A stretch of 64,000 nucleotides of DNA. Origin: an uncultured Parabacteroides sp. GTDB taxonomy: Bacteria > Bacteroidota > Bacteroidia > Bacteroidales > Tannerellaceae. The notes under the pieces are model-generated. The model was not told the DNA's origin. It saw only the letters and a program-made list of their open reading frames with translations, and made no database searches. Every line of letters starts with the position of its first letter. The first letter of the stretch is position 1. Positions 35,812-44,814 of the stretch are shown here, piece by piece. Position numbers and translations under genes: made by a program. Where the stretch lies: the NCBI GenBank assembly GCA_937894065.1, contig CALCST010000016.1, positions 1-64,000 on the forward strand, given 5' to 3'.

Positions 35812-38334
35812 ATGAATAAAAAAATTCTAATAGCGGCATTATGTGTTTTGTCTGGAAATATACTTAACGCCCAGGATTTCAAACTAGGCGAAAAAGGCTA
35901 TTTCTCGAATTATGGTGTGGACGTTATGGCTTTTGATGATATTTATCCAGAAGGTCATCAGGGCGGAGTAAGTATCATTATGCACGGACACCGAATTGCA
36001 ACAAACGGAGATATCAGATTGGAGCATACTCCGGGACAATGGCAGCCAGTGCCAAAGCAGCGCAACAGAACTGTTGATGAGAAAAATAATGAAATAGTCA
36101 GCTATATGAGTTATCCGGATTCTTCCCGTCATATGGTTGGTTTCAATCCTATGATTTATCCGGATTTGCATTTTAATTATACGGTTCGAGTGAAAGGAGA
36201 AGGAAACTCTGTCCGTGTAACAGTTGATTTGGACCGTCCGATTCCTGCAGAATATGCCGGAAAGGTTGGTTTCAATATGGAATTGTTCCCAGGCGCCTTG
36301 TTTGGAAAATCCTGGCTTATGGACGGACAAAGCGGAATATTCCCGCGACAGCCGAACGGACCAACCCAGCAATGGGATTCAAATATAGATAAGGCTTGGG
36401 ATAACAATAAGATGAAAAAAACTCCGGGCGACATTGCTGATTTCAACAAGCTTGCCAGAAAAGACGGATATAATCCTATAATTGCTGATGATATTGTTTC
36501 CGAACCTTATGCCATAGGTAAAAGTTTCACTGTTTGTCCGGAGGATGAATATAGCAGATTTACTATTGTATCAGAAAAATCTGATTTGAAACTTTATGAC
36601 GGAAGAATGAATCATAACAACGGATGGTTTGCGGTTCATTGTGATATTCCTGTCGGAGCAACAACTGCTGCTGTAAGTTGGGTGATAACTCCTAATGTGG
36701 AAAAAGATTGGGTTTACAGTCCTGTGATACAGACTTCTCAAGTTGGATATCATCCTTCTCAGTCGAAAGTTGCCGTAATAGAGCTGGATAAGAGAGATAT
36801 GGAAATCAAGACAGCTCAACTTTTCAGATTAGGCAAGAATGGACGTGAAAAGGTGGCAGACATCAAACCTGAACGATGGGGAAATTTCTTGAGATACAAT
36901 TATCTTAAATGTGATTTCACGGGCATAAAGGATGAAGGCATGTATCAGATACAGTATGGAGATTCACAGTCCACACTGTTCCGCATTGCAAAAGATGTTT
37001 ATGACCGTGGAGTATGGCAGCCGGTATTGGAATATTTCCTTCCGGTTCAGATGTGCCATATGCGTGTAAATGAGAAATATAGAGTATGGCACGATTTCTG
37101 TCATCTCGACGATGCCCGTATGGCTCCTGCTCTTAATCATATTGACGGTTATCGTCAGGATGATAATACCCGAACAAAATATAAACCGGGAGATTTTGTT
37201 CCCGGTCTGAATCGTGGCGGTTGGCATGATGCCGGCGATTTTGACTTGCGTGTTGAATCTCAAAGTGGTGAATCTTACATTCTTGCCTTGGCACACGAAG
37301 CTTTCGGCGTTGATTATGATGCAACATCTATTGACCAGAATAAGCTTGTGACGGAAATACATCAGCCGGATGGAAAATCGGATTTGCTTCAGCAGGTTGA
37401 GCATGGTGCGCTTTCAGTTGTTGGCGGATACCGTGCGTTGGGCCGCCTCTACAGAGGTATTATCTGTAATGACTTGCGTCAGTATGTCCTTTTGGGAGAT
37501 GCAGGTAGTATGACGGATAATGTAAAAGGAAATGATGATGACCGTTGGGTTTTCACAGAAGACAATCCACCGAGGGAGTTGACTACGGCAGCTCATTTGG
37601 CAGCGGTGTCGCGTGTGTTGAAAGGCTTCAATGATACATTGAGCGTACAGTCTCTTGACGTTGCACGGGAATTATTCAAAGTAACTCGTGAAGACAATAA
37701 ATCAACAAGTGCCAAGATTCATGCTGCAGTAGAACTTTATCTGACTACCGGCGAAGATGTATATAAATCTTATCTCCTTTCAAAACAGGATTATATTGTT
37801 GAGAATATCGACAGAGTTGCCTGGTTCTTGGGTCGTGCGGACAAAGCAATGGCTGATGCTAAATTCTCGAAAGCAATTAGAAAAGCATTGGCTGGATATA
37901 GCAAGAGGATAGAAGAGCAAGGTGCTGAAACTCCGTATGGAATTCCATATCGTCCGCATATCTGGGGTGCAGGTTGGGGAATACAATCTTTTGGTTTCAA
38001 CCAGTATTTCTTGAATAAGAGTTATCCGGATTTGTTCAAGTCTGATTATATTTTCAATGCTTTGAATTTTGTTTTGGGCTGTCATCCTGGTAGCAACACT
38101 GCTTCATTTGCATCTGGTGTTGGTGCAGTTTCTGCAACTGTCGGATATGGACTTAACCGTGCGGACTGGTCGTATATTCCTGGCGGTGTAATTTCAGGAA
38201 CAGCTCTTATACGTCCGGACTTCCCGGAATTGCTTACATTCCCATTCTTGTGGCAACAAACAGAATATGTGCTTGGCGGTGGTTCTTCTCACTATATGTT
38301 CCTTGTCCTTGCTGCGCAACAATTACTTAAATAA
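35812..38334 (+). CDS. Glycoside hydrolase family 9 (endo- or exo-beta-glucanase-like)
   Basis: Secreted (alpha/alpha)6-barrel enzyme of 840 residues, expected to cut beta-1,4-linked glucans or related beta-glycans. It has a signal peptide (cut near LNAQ, residue 21), an N-terminal beta-rich region, an Ig-like CelD_N domain (about 305-400, IQTSQVGYHPSQSKVAVIE), then the GH9 catalytic module. The diagnostic GGWHDAGDFDLR is near 467-478 with two Asp residues. The C-terminal part has NFVLGCHPGSNTASFASG and YIPGGVISGTALIRPDFPEL rather than the classic cellulase end, which fits the exo-type or Bacteroidetes branch. It is encoded after susCD. Confidence 0.88.
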   Translation: MNKKILIAALCVLSGNILNAQDFKLGEKGYFSNYGVDVMAFDDIYPEGHQGGVSIIMHGHRIATNGDIRLEHTPGQWQPVPKQRNRTVDEKNNEIVSYMSYPDSSRHMVGFNPMIYPDLHFNYTVRVKGEGNSVRVTVDLDRPIPAEYAGKVGFNMELFPGALFGKSWLMDGQSGIFPRQPNGPTQQWDSNIDKAWDNNKMKKTPGDIADFNKLARKDGYNPIIADDIVSEPYAIGKSFTVCPEDEYSRFTIVSEKSDLKLYDGRMNHNNGWFAVHCDIPVGATTAAVSWVITPNVEKDWVYSPVIQTSQVGYHPSQSKVAVIELDKRDMEIKTAQLFRLGKNGREKVADIKPERWGNFLRYNYLKCDFTGIKDEGMYQIQYGDSQSTLFRIAKDVYDRGVWQPVLEYFLPVQMCHMRVNEKYRVWHDFCHLDDARMAPALNHIDGYRQDDNTRTKYKPGDFVPGLNRGGWHDAGDFDLRVESQSGESYILALAHEAFGVDYDATSIDQNKLVTEIHQPDGKSDLLQQVEHGALSVVGGYRALGRLYRGIICNDLRQYVLLGDAGSMTDNVKGNDDDRWVFTEDNPPRELTTAAHLAAVSRVLKGFNDTLSVQSLDVARELFKVTREDNKSTSAKIHAAVELYLTTGEDVYKSYLLSKQDYIVENIDRVAWFLGRADKAMADAKFSKAIRKALAGYSKRIEEQGAETPYGIPYRPHIWGAGWGIQSFGFNQYFLNKSYPDLFKSDYIFNALNFVLGCHPGSNTASFASGVGAVSATVGYGLNRADWSYIPGGVISGTALIRPDFPELLTFPFLWQQTEYVLGGGSSHYMFLVLAAQQLLK

Positions 38335-38360
38335 TCTATGAGCTAAGTATATATTCTTAA

Positions 38361-38440
38361 AACTAAGTCTTGGTTTTTATAAATCAAGACTTAGTTTTTA
38401 TAAATTAAGATTCAGTTTTTATAAACTAAGGCTTAGTTTT
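38361..38440. repeat. Four-unit 21-bp-period palindromic repeat (locus D)
   Basis: Four dyads of the form YTAAG-N-CTTRG are centred on bases 38368, 38389, 38410 and 38431, an exact 21 bp period. TTTTTATAAA-like linkers separate them. Unit 1 is nearly the reverse complement of unit 2, so they could also pair as one long stem. The array lies between the GH9 and epimerase genes. Confidence 0.75.
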
Positions 38441-38527
38441 AAGATTAGGATATATTGTTCAAAACATGTTTTACTTATTTATTGTCGATAAAAAGTTAAT
38501 TTGACAACATATAAATATATAATTAGA

Positions 38528-39772
38528 ATGCGACTGATTTCAATGATAATATGTCTTGCCTGTGCATTATTTTCATGCAGTGATAAGACAAAAGTTAAAC
38601 CTTCAGAATTAAAGGAGGAGATAACCTCTGATTTAAAAGGAAATATATTGGAATTCTGGAGTAAATATTCGCCGGATGACAAAGATGGTTTCTATGGCGA
38701 ACTTTCATTTGATGGAACACCATATGCTGAAGCAAAAAGGGGACTTGTGCTTAATGCCAGAATATTATGGACTTTTTCTTCGGCTTACAGAATTTTTGGC
38801 GACGAATCTTATAAAGCATTAGCCGACAGAGCTCAGAAATATTTGTTGGCAAATTTCATAGACAGAGAAAGAGGTGGAGCTTTCTGGAGCCTGAATTCAG
38901 ACGGAACACCTGCTGATACAGATAAACAGACTTATGGTATTTCGTTTGCCATATATGGTTTGTCGGAGCATTTCCGGGCTACAGGAAACCAGCTTAGCCT
39001 TGATGAGGCAATTTATCTTTACAGAACATTGGAAAAATATGCAAAAGAACCGGAATATGACGGATATATTGACTCCTTCACTTCCGACTGGCAAAAACCT
39101 GAAAGATATGGTTATGACGGAAAAGGTATCGCACCGAAAACTATGAATACTCATATTCATGTTCTTGAAGCTTATACTTCACTCTACAGAGTTTGGAAAG
39201 ATCCCGAACTGGCTTCCAGACTTGAAGCTCTTATAGGAATTGTTACGGAGAAGATGTATAATCCGCAGACCGGACACCTTGGATTGTATTTTGATATGAA
39301 ATGGAATAGTATGGAAGATATTGATTCCTACGGACATGATATCGAAACTGCTTGGCTGGTGACTGAAGCTGCAGAAGTTTTGGGCAATTCGTCTCTTCTA
39401 AAGACCATAACACCAAAAGTCTTGAAAATGACAGATGCTGCGCTTAAAGAAGGACTGACTCCGGATGGTGCAATGACTTATGAAAGAAAAGGAAATGAAT
39501 ATCACAGGGAATTATCATGGTGGTGTCAGGCAGAAACTGTTGTTGGCTGTCTGAATGCATGGAAACTTTCTGGCGATGAGCGTTATTACGACTCTGCTAT
39601 ACGTACATGGAATTGGATAAAGACTTATATGATTGACAGCGAATATGGTGAGTGGTATGGCACAGTGTCTCCGGAAAATATCCCGGTTAAGGATGGTCAA
39701 AAGTGCAGCATGTGGCGATGTCCTTACCACAACAGCCGTATGGGATATGAAGTAATCAGATTGCTTGAGTAA
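38528..39772 (+). CDS. Lipoprotein AGE-family sugar 2-epimerase (cellobiose 2-epimerase-like)
   Basis: (alpha/alpha)6-barrel epimerase of the N-acylglucosamine/cellobiose 2-epimerase family, 414 residues. Family catalytic and substrate segments are clear: NTHIHVLEAYTSLYRVW, YGHDIETAWLVTEAA, ELSWWCQAETVVGC and WRCPYHNSRMGYEV. The ATG at 38528 gives a lipoprotein leader with lipobox ALFSC (Cys17); a TTG at 38501 was rejected. Known cellobiose and mannobiose 2-epimerases are usually cytoplasmic, so an exported form is notable. Its place between GH9 and GH3 suggests action on a beta-linked disaccharide. Confidence 0.85.
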   Translation: MRLISMIICLACALFSCSDKTKVKPSELKEEITSDLKGNILEFWSKYSPDDKDGFYGELSFDGTPYAEAKRGLVLNARILWTFSSAYRIFGDESYKALADRAQKYLLANFIDRERGGAFWSLNSDGTPADTDKQTYGISFAIYGLSEHFRATGNQLSLDEAIYLYRTLEKYAKEPEYDGYIDSFTSDWQKPERYGYDGKGIAPKTMNTHIHVLEAYTSLYRVWKDPELASRLEALIGIVTEKMYNPQTGHLGLYFDMKWNSMEDIDSYGHDIETAWLVTEAAEVLGNSSLLKTITPKVLKMTDAALKEGLTPDGAMTYERKGNEYHRELSWWCQAETVVGCLNAWKLSGDERYYDSAIRTWNWIKTYMIDSEYGEWYGTVSPENIPVKDGQKCSMWRCPYHNSRMGYEVIRLLE

Positions 39773-39822
39773 TTCCTTCTTGTAATATGTGTGTGCATTA
39801 TTAATTTATATTTACTCTTATC

Positions 39823-42195
39823 ATGAAAAAGATTCTTATTGCCAGTGTTCTTTTCCCTGGCTTATTATTTCTTACAGGATGCAGTAATTCTGTAAATACA
39901 ACAACTACGGTAAAACCTTTTTCGGACAAGAAAACCCAACAAATAGTTGACAGTATATATAATAGTCTGAATGACGATGAAAGAGCTGCTCAGCTTTATG
40001 GCATCCGTTCGTCAGACTTGTTGGGAAAAGATGGTAAACTTTCTATTGATTCATGTAGGAAAAAAATACCTTTTGGAATAGGACATATATGTCAGTTTGC
40101 CTGTTCTCTTGATTTTGGGAAAGAAGAATTACGTGCATATGTTGACTCTTTACAGAATTATCTGTTGACAGAGACTAGAGCAGGAATTCCGGCTATCTTT
40201 CATGAAGAAGCAATATCCGGTTTTGCCGCAAAGGAAGCAACTGTTTATCCTCAGCAAATTGGAGTTGCCTGTACTTGGAATCCGGAATTGGCATCACAGA
40301 AAACTGAACAGACGGCTGAAGCTATGCGTATGATGAGCAGCACATTGGCTCTTTCTCCTATGGCCGATGTAATTCGTACGCCGCATTTCAACCGAATAGA
40401 AGAAAGTTATGGAGAAGATGGTTTTCTGAATGCCAGAATGACTATGGCTTTTATTGAAGGTTTACAACGTAAAGGCCTTGAGAATGGAGTTGCAGCTTGT
40501 ACGAAGCATTTCTTAGGATATGGAGGTGGTTCTGAAAGTCCGGAAAAAGAACTGATGGAGGAAATTCTTTTACCTCACGAAGTTGCAATGAGAAAAGCTG
40601 GCAGTAAAGTTGTGATGACTGGATATCATGCATATAATGGCACTCAGACAGTTGCCAACGAATATTTGATACAAGATATAATAAGAGAATATTTGGAGTT
40701 TGACGGTTTGGTTGTCAGTGATTATGGAGCTGTGACTTACGATTGTGCTAATGCAACAAAAGATTTGCTTAAAAGCAGAGCTGCTGATGCGTTGAATGCA
40801 GGAAATGACATTGAGTTTTCACATGGCTCAAGTTATCCGTTTATCCCGGAATTGATAAAAGAGGGAAAAGTGGATCGTAAAACTTTTGAAGCTGCTGTTA
40901 AAAGAGCTTTGACATTAAAAGTACGTGCCGGATTATTTGATGCTGAAAACAGAAATAAACCTGAAGTTGGAAATCTTGACAAAGCTGAATGGCGACAAAC
41001 TGCATATGAATTAGCTTGCCAATCTGTTGTTATGCTTAAGAATGACGGAATACTTCCATTAAAGGCTAACAATAAGAAAATAGCATTGGTTGGACCAAAT
41101 GCTAACACATTCTGGTGTATGCTTGGTGATTATTCTTATCAATCAATGCAGGCATTTTGGTTTGGAGGAAAAATAGATGGTAAAAATCCGGATATAGTTT
41201 CTTTGTATTCTGCATTGAAGGAAAAATTGCCGGCAGATGTGACATTGAATTATGAAAGAGGTTGTGACTGGAGTCATTCAAATGAGGCAACAATTGACAA
41301 GAGTGGAGATCCGAGAACCCAGCGTTTGAAAATGATGCTTATGGAATCAGCCGACCCGACAAATTACAAGAGAGCTATGCAATTGGCATCAAGCAGTGAT
41401 ATTGTAATAGCTGCAGTCGGCGAGAATCCAACTTTATGCGGTGAAGGACGTGAAAGAAAAGGCATACGTTTGCCGGGAGATCAGGAAAGATTTGTTGAAG
41501 AATTGCTTTCTTATGGCAAACCTGTTATTTTGGTTGTATTTGGCGGACGTCCTCAAGTTTTGGGAGATTTGGCAGATAAATGCGCAGCTGTGTTCCAAGC
41601 CTGGTATCCGGGAGAGGAAGGCGGAAATGCCGTAGCTGATTTGCTGTTAGGAAATGTAAATCCTTCAGGTAAATTGACAGTAAGTTATCCTGCAACAGAA
41701 GCAAAAGGTAATTATTGCTACAACTATGGACTGAATGATTCAAACCGAATAGCATATCCATTTGGCTTTGGTCTTTCTTATACTACATTTGAATATTCGG
41801 GTGTTAATAATAAGGTTGAGGCTAAAACATCTGATAAATCTTTGTCTGTTTCATTTGAATTGGAAAATACAGGAGATATAGACGGTGATGAAATAGTTCA
41901 ATTATATTTATCTCCTCTTTCCGGTCAGGAAATGAAACCTATACAGCTTAAAGGATTCCAGAGAGTTTCTCTGAAATTGGGAGATAAGAAAAGAATTACA
42001 TTTGAAATGCCGATGGATTTGTTTGCGATATATAAGAACAAGAAATGGAATATTCTTCCAGGTGATTATCGTTGTTATATTGGTAAATCATCTGTGGATC
42101 TTCCGGTTTCCGTAGATATAAAACTGCAAGGTTCAACTGTTGTCAAAGACATCAGACAGGAATATTTCCCTGTTTGTAATGTAGAGAGTTTATAA
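39823..42195 (+). CDS. Glycoside hydrolase family 3 lipoprotein (beta-glucosidase-like)
   Basis: GH3 exo-acting beta-glycosidase of 790 residues. Lipoprotein leader with lipobox FLTGC (Cys20). The TIM-barrel domain includes KHFLGYGGG and the nucleophile Asp300 in FDGLVVSDYGAV. The alpha/beta sandwich (IALVGPNANTFWCMLGDYSY, AVFQAWYPGEEGGNAVADLL) and a C-terminal fibronectin III-like domain (FELENTGDIDGDEIVQLYL) follow. It ends the PUL operon and should release glucose or a related sugar from oligosaccharides in the periplasm or at the surface. Confidence 0.92.
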   Translation: MKKILIASVLFPGLLFLTGCSNSVNTTTTVKPFSDKKTQQIVDSIYNSLNDDERAAQLYGIRSSDLLGKDGKLSIDSCRKKIPFGIGHICQFACSLDFGKEELRAYVDSLQNYLLTETRAGIPAIFHEEAISGFAAKEATVYPQQIGVACTWNPELASQKTEQTAEAMRMMSSTLALSPMADVIRTPHFNRIEESYGEDGFLNARMTMAFIEGLQRKGLENGVAACTKHFLGYGGGSESPEKELMEEILLPHEVAMRKAGSKVVMTGYHAYNGTQTVANEYLIQDIIREYLEFDGLVVSDYGAVTYDCANATKDLLKSRAADALNAGNDIEFSHGSSYPFIPELIKEGKVDRKTFEAAVKRALTLKVRAGLFDAENRNKPEVGNLDKAEWRQTAYELACQSVVMLKNDGILPLKANNKKIALVGPNANTFWCMLGDYSYQSMQAFWFGGKIDGKNPDIVSLYSALKEKLPADVTLNYERGCDWSHSNEATIDKSGDPRTQRLKMMLMESADPTNYKRAMQLASSSDIVIAAVGENPTLCGEGRERKGIRLPGDQERFVEELLSYGKPVILVVFGGRPQVLGDLADKCAAVFQAWYPGEEGGNAVADLLLGNVNPSGKLTVSYPATEAKGNYCYNYGLNDSNRIAYPFGFGLSYTTFEYSGVNNKVEAKTSDKSLSVSFELENTGDIDGDEIVQLYLSPLSGQEMKPIQLKGFQRVSLKLGDKKRITFEMPMDLFAIYKNKKWNILPGDYRCYIGKSSVDLPVSVDIKLQGSTVVKDIRQEYFPVCNVESL

Positions 42196-42200
42196 AAAGA

Positions 42201-42250
42201 AGAGTGTGAGGCACAGATATATTCATAATCTTTGTCTCACACTCTTTTTG
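42201..42250. terminator. Bidirectional intrinsic terminator
   Basis: AGAGTGTGAG (42201-42210) pairs with CTCACACTCT (42236-42245), flanked by A-rich and T-rich tracts. It separates the PUL from the convergent lipoprotein gene. Confidence 0.85.
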
Positions 42251-42271
42251 TAAAAGTACAATAAATATCCG

Positions 42272-42793
42272 TTATTTATTAATGGTAATAATTGAGGGAG
42301 TATTTTGCTCTATCCAATTATTAGCTTCAGAAACAACATCTGAAAATTCATTTTTCTTACCTAAAACCTGAAAATCGGTCAAAGGATTTTTATCAATTAT
42401 AGCTTCATTAAGCTCTTCAATAGAAGGAGCTTTTTTCATTTTGCTATACTCTTCATAAGTATATTTCAGAAAAGCAACATTCTTGTTGATACCTTTGTTG
42501 TCCAGCCAATATCCTTGTTTAAGAGGAACAGGCAGTCGCAAAGAATTACCGTATTTCAAGTCGTTAGGATGAGGATAAGATACGATTCTTTCCTTTTTAT
42601 TATCCATAATAACAGGAACAAGATTTGAGTAATCTTTCTTTGTCTTGTATATGCATACAACCGGTAAGGCTGCAGATATTGAATTTATATTCTCTACTTT
42701 ATTATTTGATTCAGACTTTAAACCTTTAGAAGATTTACAAGACATCATTCCTATAATAAATAATAGAAATATTGGGAAAATCAGTTTTGTCAT
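42272..42793 (-). CDS. Hypothetical lipoprotein
   Basis: No family recognised. The 173-residue protein has a lipoprotein leader with lipobox IGMMSC (Cys19), a short polar linker and a compact domain with IVSYPHPNDLKYGNSLRLPVP and LKQGYWLDNKGINKNVAFLKYTYEEY. The start codon overlaps the stop of aroC (ATGA), so it is translationally coupled to chorismate synthase with no evident functional link. It is probably periplasmic or surface-exposed. Confidence 0.75.
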   Translation of the reverse strand: MTKLIFPIFLLFIIGMMSCKSSKGLKSESNNKVENINSISAALPVVCIYKTKKDYSNLVPVIMDNKKERIVSYPHPNDLKYGNSLRLPVPLKQGYWLDNKGINKNVAFLKYTYEEYSKMKKAPSIEELNEAIIDKNPLTDFQVLGKKNEFSDVVSEANNWIEQNTPSIITINK

Positions 42794-43872
42794 AAACAGT
42801 CGAAACGCTTACATTTATTAATAAGATAATAATCCAGTATGGTCATTGCTGCCATAGATTCAACGATAGGCACAGCTCTTGGCAAAACGCAAGGGTCGTG
42901 TCTTCCGCGAGCCTTAAGTACGGTTTCATTTCCTTCTGTATCTACAGTGTTCTGTTCCATAAGCAATGTAGCAACGGATTTGAAAGCGACACGGAAATAA
43001 ATATCCTGACCGTTGGAAATTCCACCTTGAATACCGCCGGAATTGTTTGTGCGTGTACTAATCTTTCCGTTATCGTTGAAGAAAGAGTCGTTTCTTTCAG
43101 AACCTCTGTATAGAGCTGCATCGAATCCGTCGCCATATTCAAATCCTTTTACAGCATTTATACTCAGCATGGCATTGCCAAGTGCTGCGTGAAGTTTTCC
43201 GAATACCGGTTCGCCCAAACCGGCAGGAACACCTTTTATAACACCAGTGATAATTCCTCCGATTGTATCGCCTGAGGCTTTTACGGAAGCGATAAGCTCT
43301 TCCATTTCCTTAGCCTTTTCCTGGTCGGGACAGCGAACAGGATTATCTTCGATAGTGTTAAGGTCATAATCCTTATATGTTCCGCTCAAACTTATCGGAC
43401 CAACCTGAGATGTATAAGCAATTATCTCTATACCAAGCTGTGAAAGTATTTGTTTCGCAATCGCACCAGCTACGCAACGTGAAATGGTTTCGCGTGCAGA
43501 AGAGCGACCTCCGCCTCGAGGGTCGCGGATTCCATATTTAGTATAATAACCGAAATCAGCGTGCGACGGACGGAAAACTTGTTTCATATTGTCGTAGTCT
43601 GATGAATGCTGATTCTTGTTCCATACGATAAAACCAATTGGAGTTCCGGTTGTTTTACCCTCATATATTCCGGAAAGGAACTGCACTTCATCGTCTTCCT
43701 TTCGTGGAGTTGTGATACGTGATTGTCCGGGTTTTCTTCTGTTAAGCTCTTTTTGGATAAAATCCATATCAAGAGTTATACCTGCAGGACAACCATCGAT
43801 AACTCCGCCGATTCCAGGTCCATGAGATTCTCCGAATGAAGTCAATCTGAATATATTACCAAATGTGTTCAC
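42790..43872 (-). CDS. aroC: Chorismate synthase
   Basis: Flavin-dependent lyase that converts EPSP to chorismate, the last shikimate step before aromatic amino acids. The GTG at 43872 (MNTFGNIFRLTSFGESHG) gives 360 residues, the usual length. The longer reading from 43944 adds a hydrophobic stretch absent from the family and was rejected. Signatures: GESHGPGIGGVIDGCPAG, RPSHADFGYYTKYG, DPRGGGRSSARET, and NSGGIQGGISNG. It starts the two-gene unit with the hypothetical lipoprotein. Confidence 0.95.
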   Translation of the reverse strand: MNTFGNIFRLTSFGESHGPGIGGVIDGCPAGITLDMDFIQKELNRRKPGQSRITTPRKEDDEVQFLSGIYEGKTTGTPIGFIVWNKNQHSSDYDNMKQVFRPSHADFGYYTKYGIRDPRGGGRSSARETISRCVAGAIAKQILSQLGIEIIAYTSQVGPISLSGTYKDYDLNTIEDNPVRCPDQEKAKEMEELIASVKASGDTIGGIITGVIKGVPAGLGEPVFGKLHAALGNAMLSINAVKGFEYGDGFDAALYRGSERNDSFFNDNGKISTRTNNSGGIQGGISNGQDIYFRVAFKSVATLLMEQNTVDTEGNETVLKARGRHDPCVLPRAVPIVESMAAMTILDYYLINKCKRFDCL

Positions 43873-43992
43873 GATAAATGAATTTAAAATGTAAGAATTG
43901 AGAAATAAAAGAAAAGTCCACAAATTACAGCAGAAAAAGTTCAATGCTGTTCATTTGCGGACTTTACTCAAATATCTGGTGCTAAATGCTTA

Positions 43993-44574
43993 TTAATGGC
44001 AGCCACTGCAACCACCACCGCATCCAGCTTCGCTGTCACTTCCGCAACCGCCGCCGCAATCACCGCATCCGCAACCACAACCGCCTGCCGGAGCTGCGAA
44101 AGCTGCAATTTCTTCAGCTGTAGCTTCATGAACATCAATTACTTCTCCGCTGAAGTGAAGAGTCTCACCTGCCAACGGATGATTGAAGTCCATAATAACA
44201 ACATCTTCCTTAACTTCAAGAACAGAACCGTTCAAACGGTTTCCGTCTGCATCCATCATAGGAACAGTGTTTCCTTCTTTTATCATTTCTGAATCGAATT
44301 TGCCGTCAACTTCAAAGATATTCTTTGGCAAATCCAATACATGATTTTCGTCATATTCTCCGTACGCATCAGCCGGAGCGATAGTGAAATCGAATTTTGA
44401 ACCAACTTCCAATCCTGAAAGAGCTGATTCAAAAGCTGGAATCATCATTCCTGTTCCGAATATGAATTTCAAAGGAACTTCGCGTGTTGCCTTTTCCATC
44501 AATTCACGTTCTTCACCTTCGCCTACGTTCAAATCATATGTGACTGCAACGTACATGTTTTCTGCAATTTTCAT
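43993..44574 (-). CDS. slyD: SlyD-type FKBP peptidyl-prolyl isomerase with metal-binding tail
   Basis: Cytoplasmic prolyl isomerase and chaperone of 193 residues. The FKBP/SlyD layout is clear: the N-terminal VTYDLNVGEGEERELME, FIFGTGMMIPAFESALSGL, the inserted-in-flap domain, and DFNHPLAGETLHFSGEV. The C-terminal 30 or so residues are almost all Gly and Cys with a final His (GGCGCGCGDCGGGCGS and more), a nickel- or zinc-binding tail as in SlyD used in metallocentre assembly. A good promoter lies about 70 bp upstream. Confidence 0.92.
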   Translation of the reverse strand: MKIAENMYVAVTYDLNVGEGEERELMEKATREVPLKFIFGTGMMIPAFESALSGLEVGSKFDFTIAPADAYGEYDENHVLDLPKNIFEVDGKFDSEMIKEGNTVPMMDADGNRLNGSVLEVKEDVVIMDFNHPLAGETLHFSGEVIDVHEATAEEIAAFAAPAGGCGCGCGDCGGGCGSDSEAGCGGGCSGCH

Positions 44575-44814
44575 AATGAAATTGTTGTTTATGGAATTAA
44601 TAAAATTTTCTCTGTCAATTTTTGACTTATTTCATTGCGTACAAATATAGTGAAAGGCGAGAGCATAGCCAAATAGAAAAACATCGTTTTACTATTTGGC
44701 TATGCCAAGCCGCATCCTATATTCGTGTCGACAAATATAGCTAAAGGCTGGCGGAGAGCAAAATAAAAAACTTGTTTTAGGTTTTGTTATTATTCAGCCG
44801 AGCCGTATTCTATA
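44575..44814 (-). repeat. Tandem pair of about 90-bp promoter-bearing repeats
   Basis: Two diverged copies (about 44641-44725 and 44731-44814) share ACAAATATAG-n-TAAAGGC or TGAAAGGC at one end and AGCCG(C/T)AT(C/T)CTATATT at the other. Each carries, on the minus strand, a -7 TATATTTG and a -33 TTTG. Copy 1 also has a perfect 13-bp stem (CATAGCCAAATAG, 44664-44676, with 44692-44704). The unit resembles a dispersed intergenic element I recall from Bacteroides genomes; that recollection was not verified. Confidence 0.65.
44642..44673 (-). promoter_or_regulatory. Promoter of slyD
   Basis: Minus strand: -33 TTTG (44670-44673), a 20-bp spacer, then -7 TATATTTG (44642-44649). This is an excellent match to the Bacteroidetes housekeeping promoter. 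A second copy of the same arrangement lies at 44732-44762. Confidence 0.75.
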
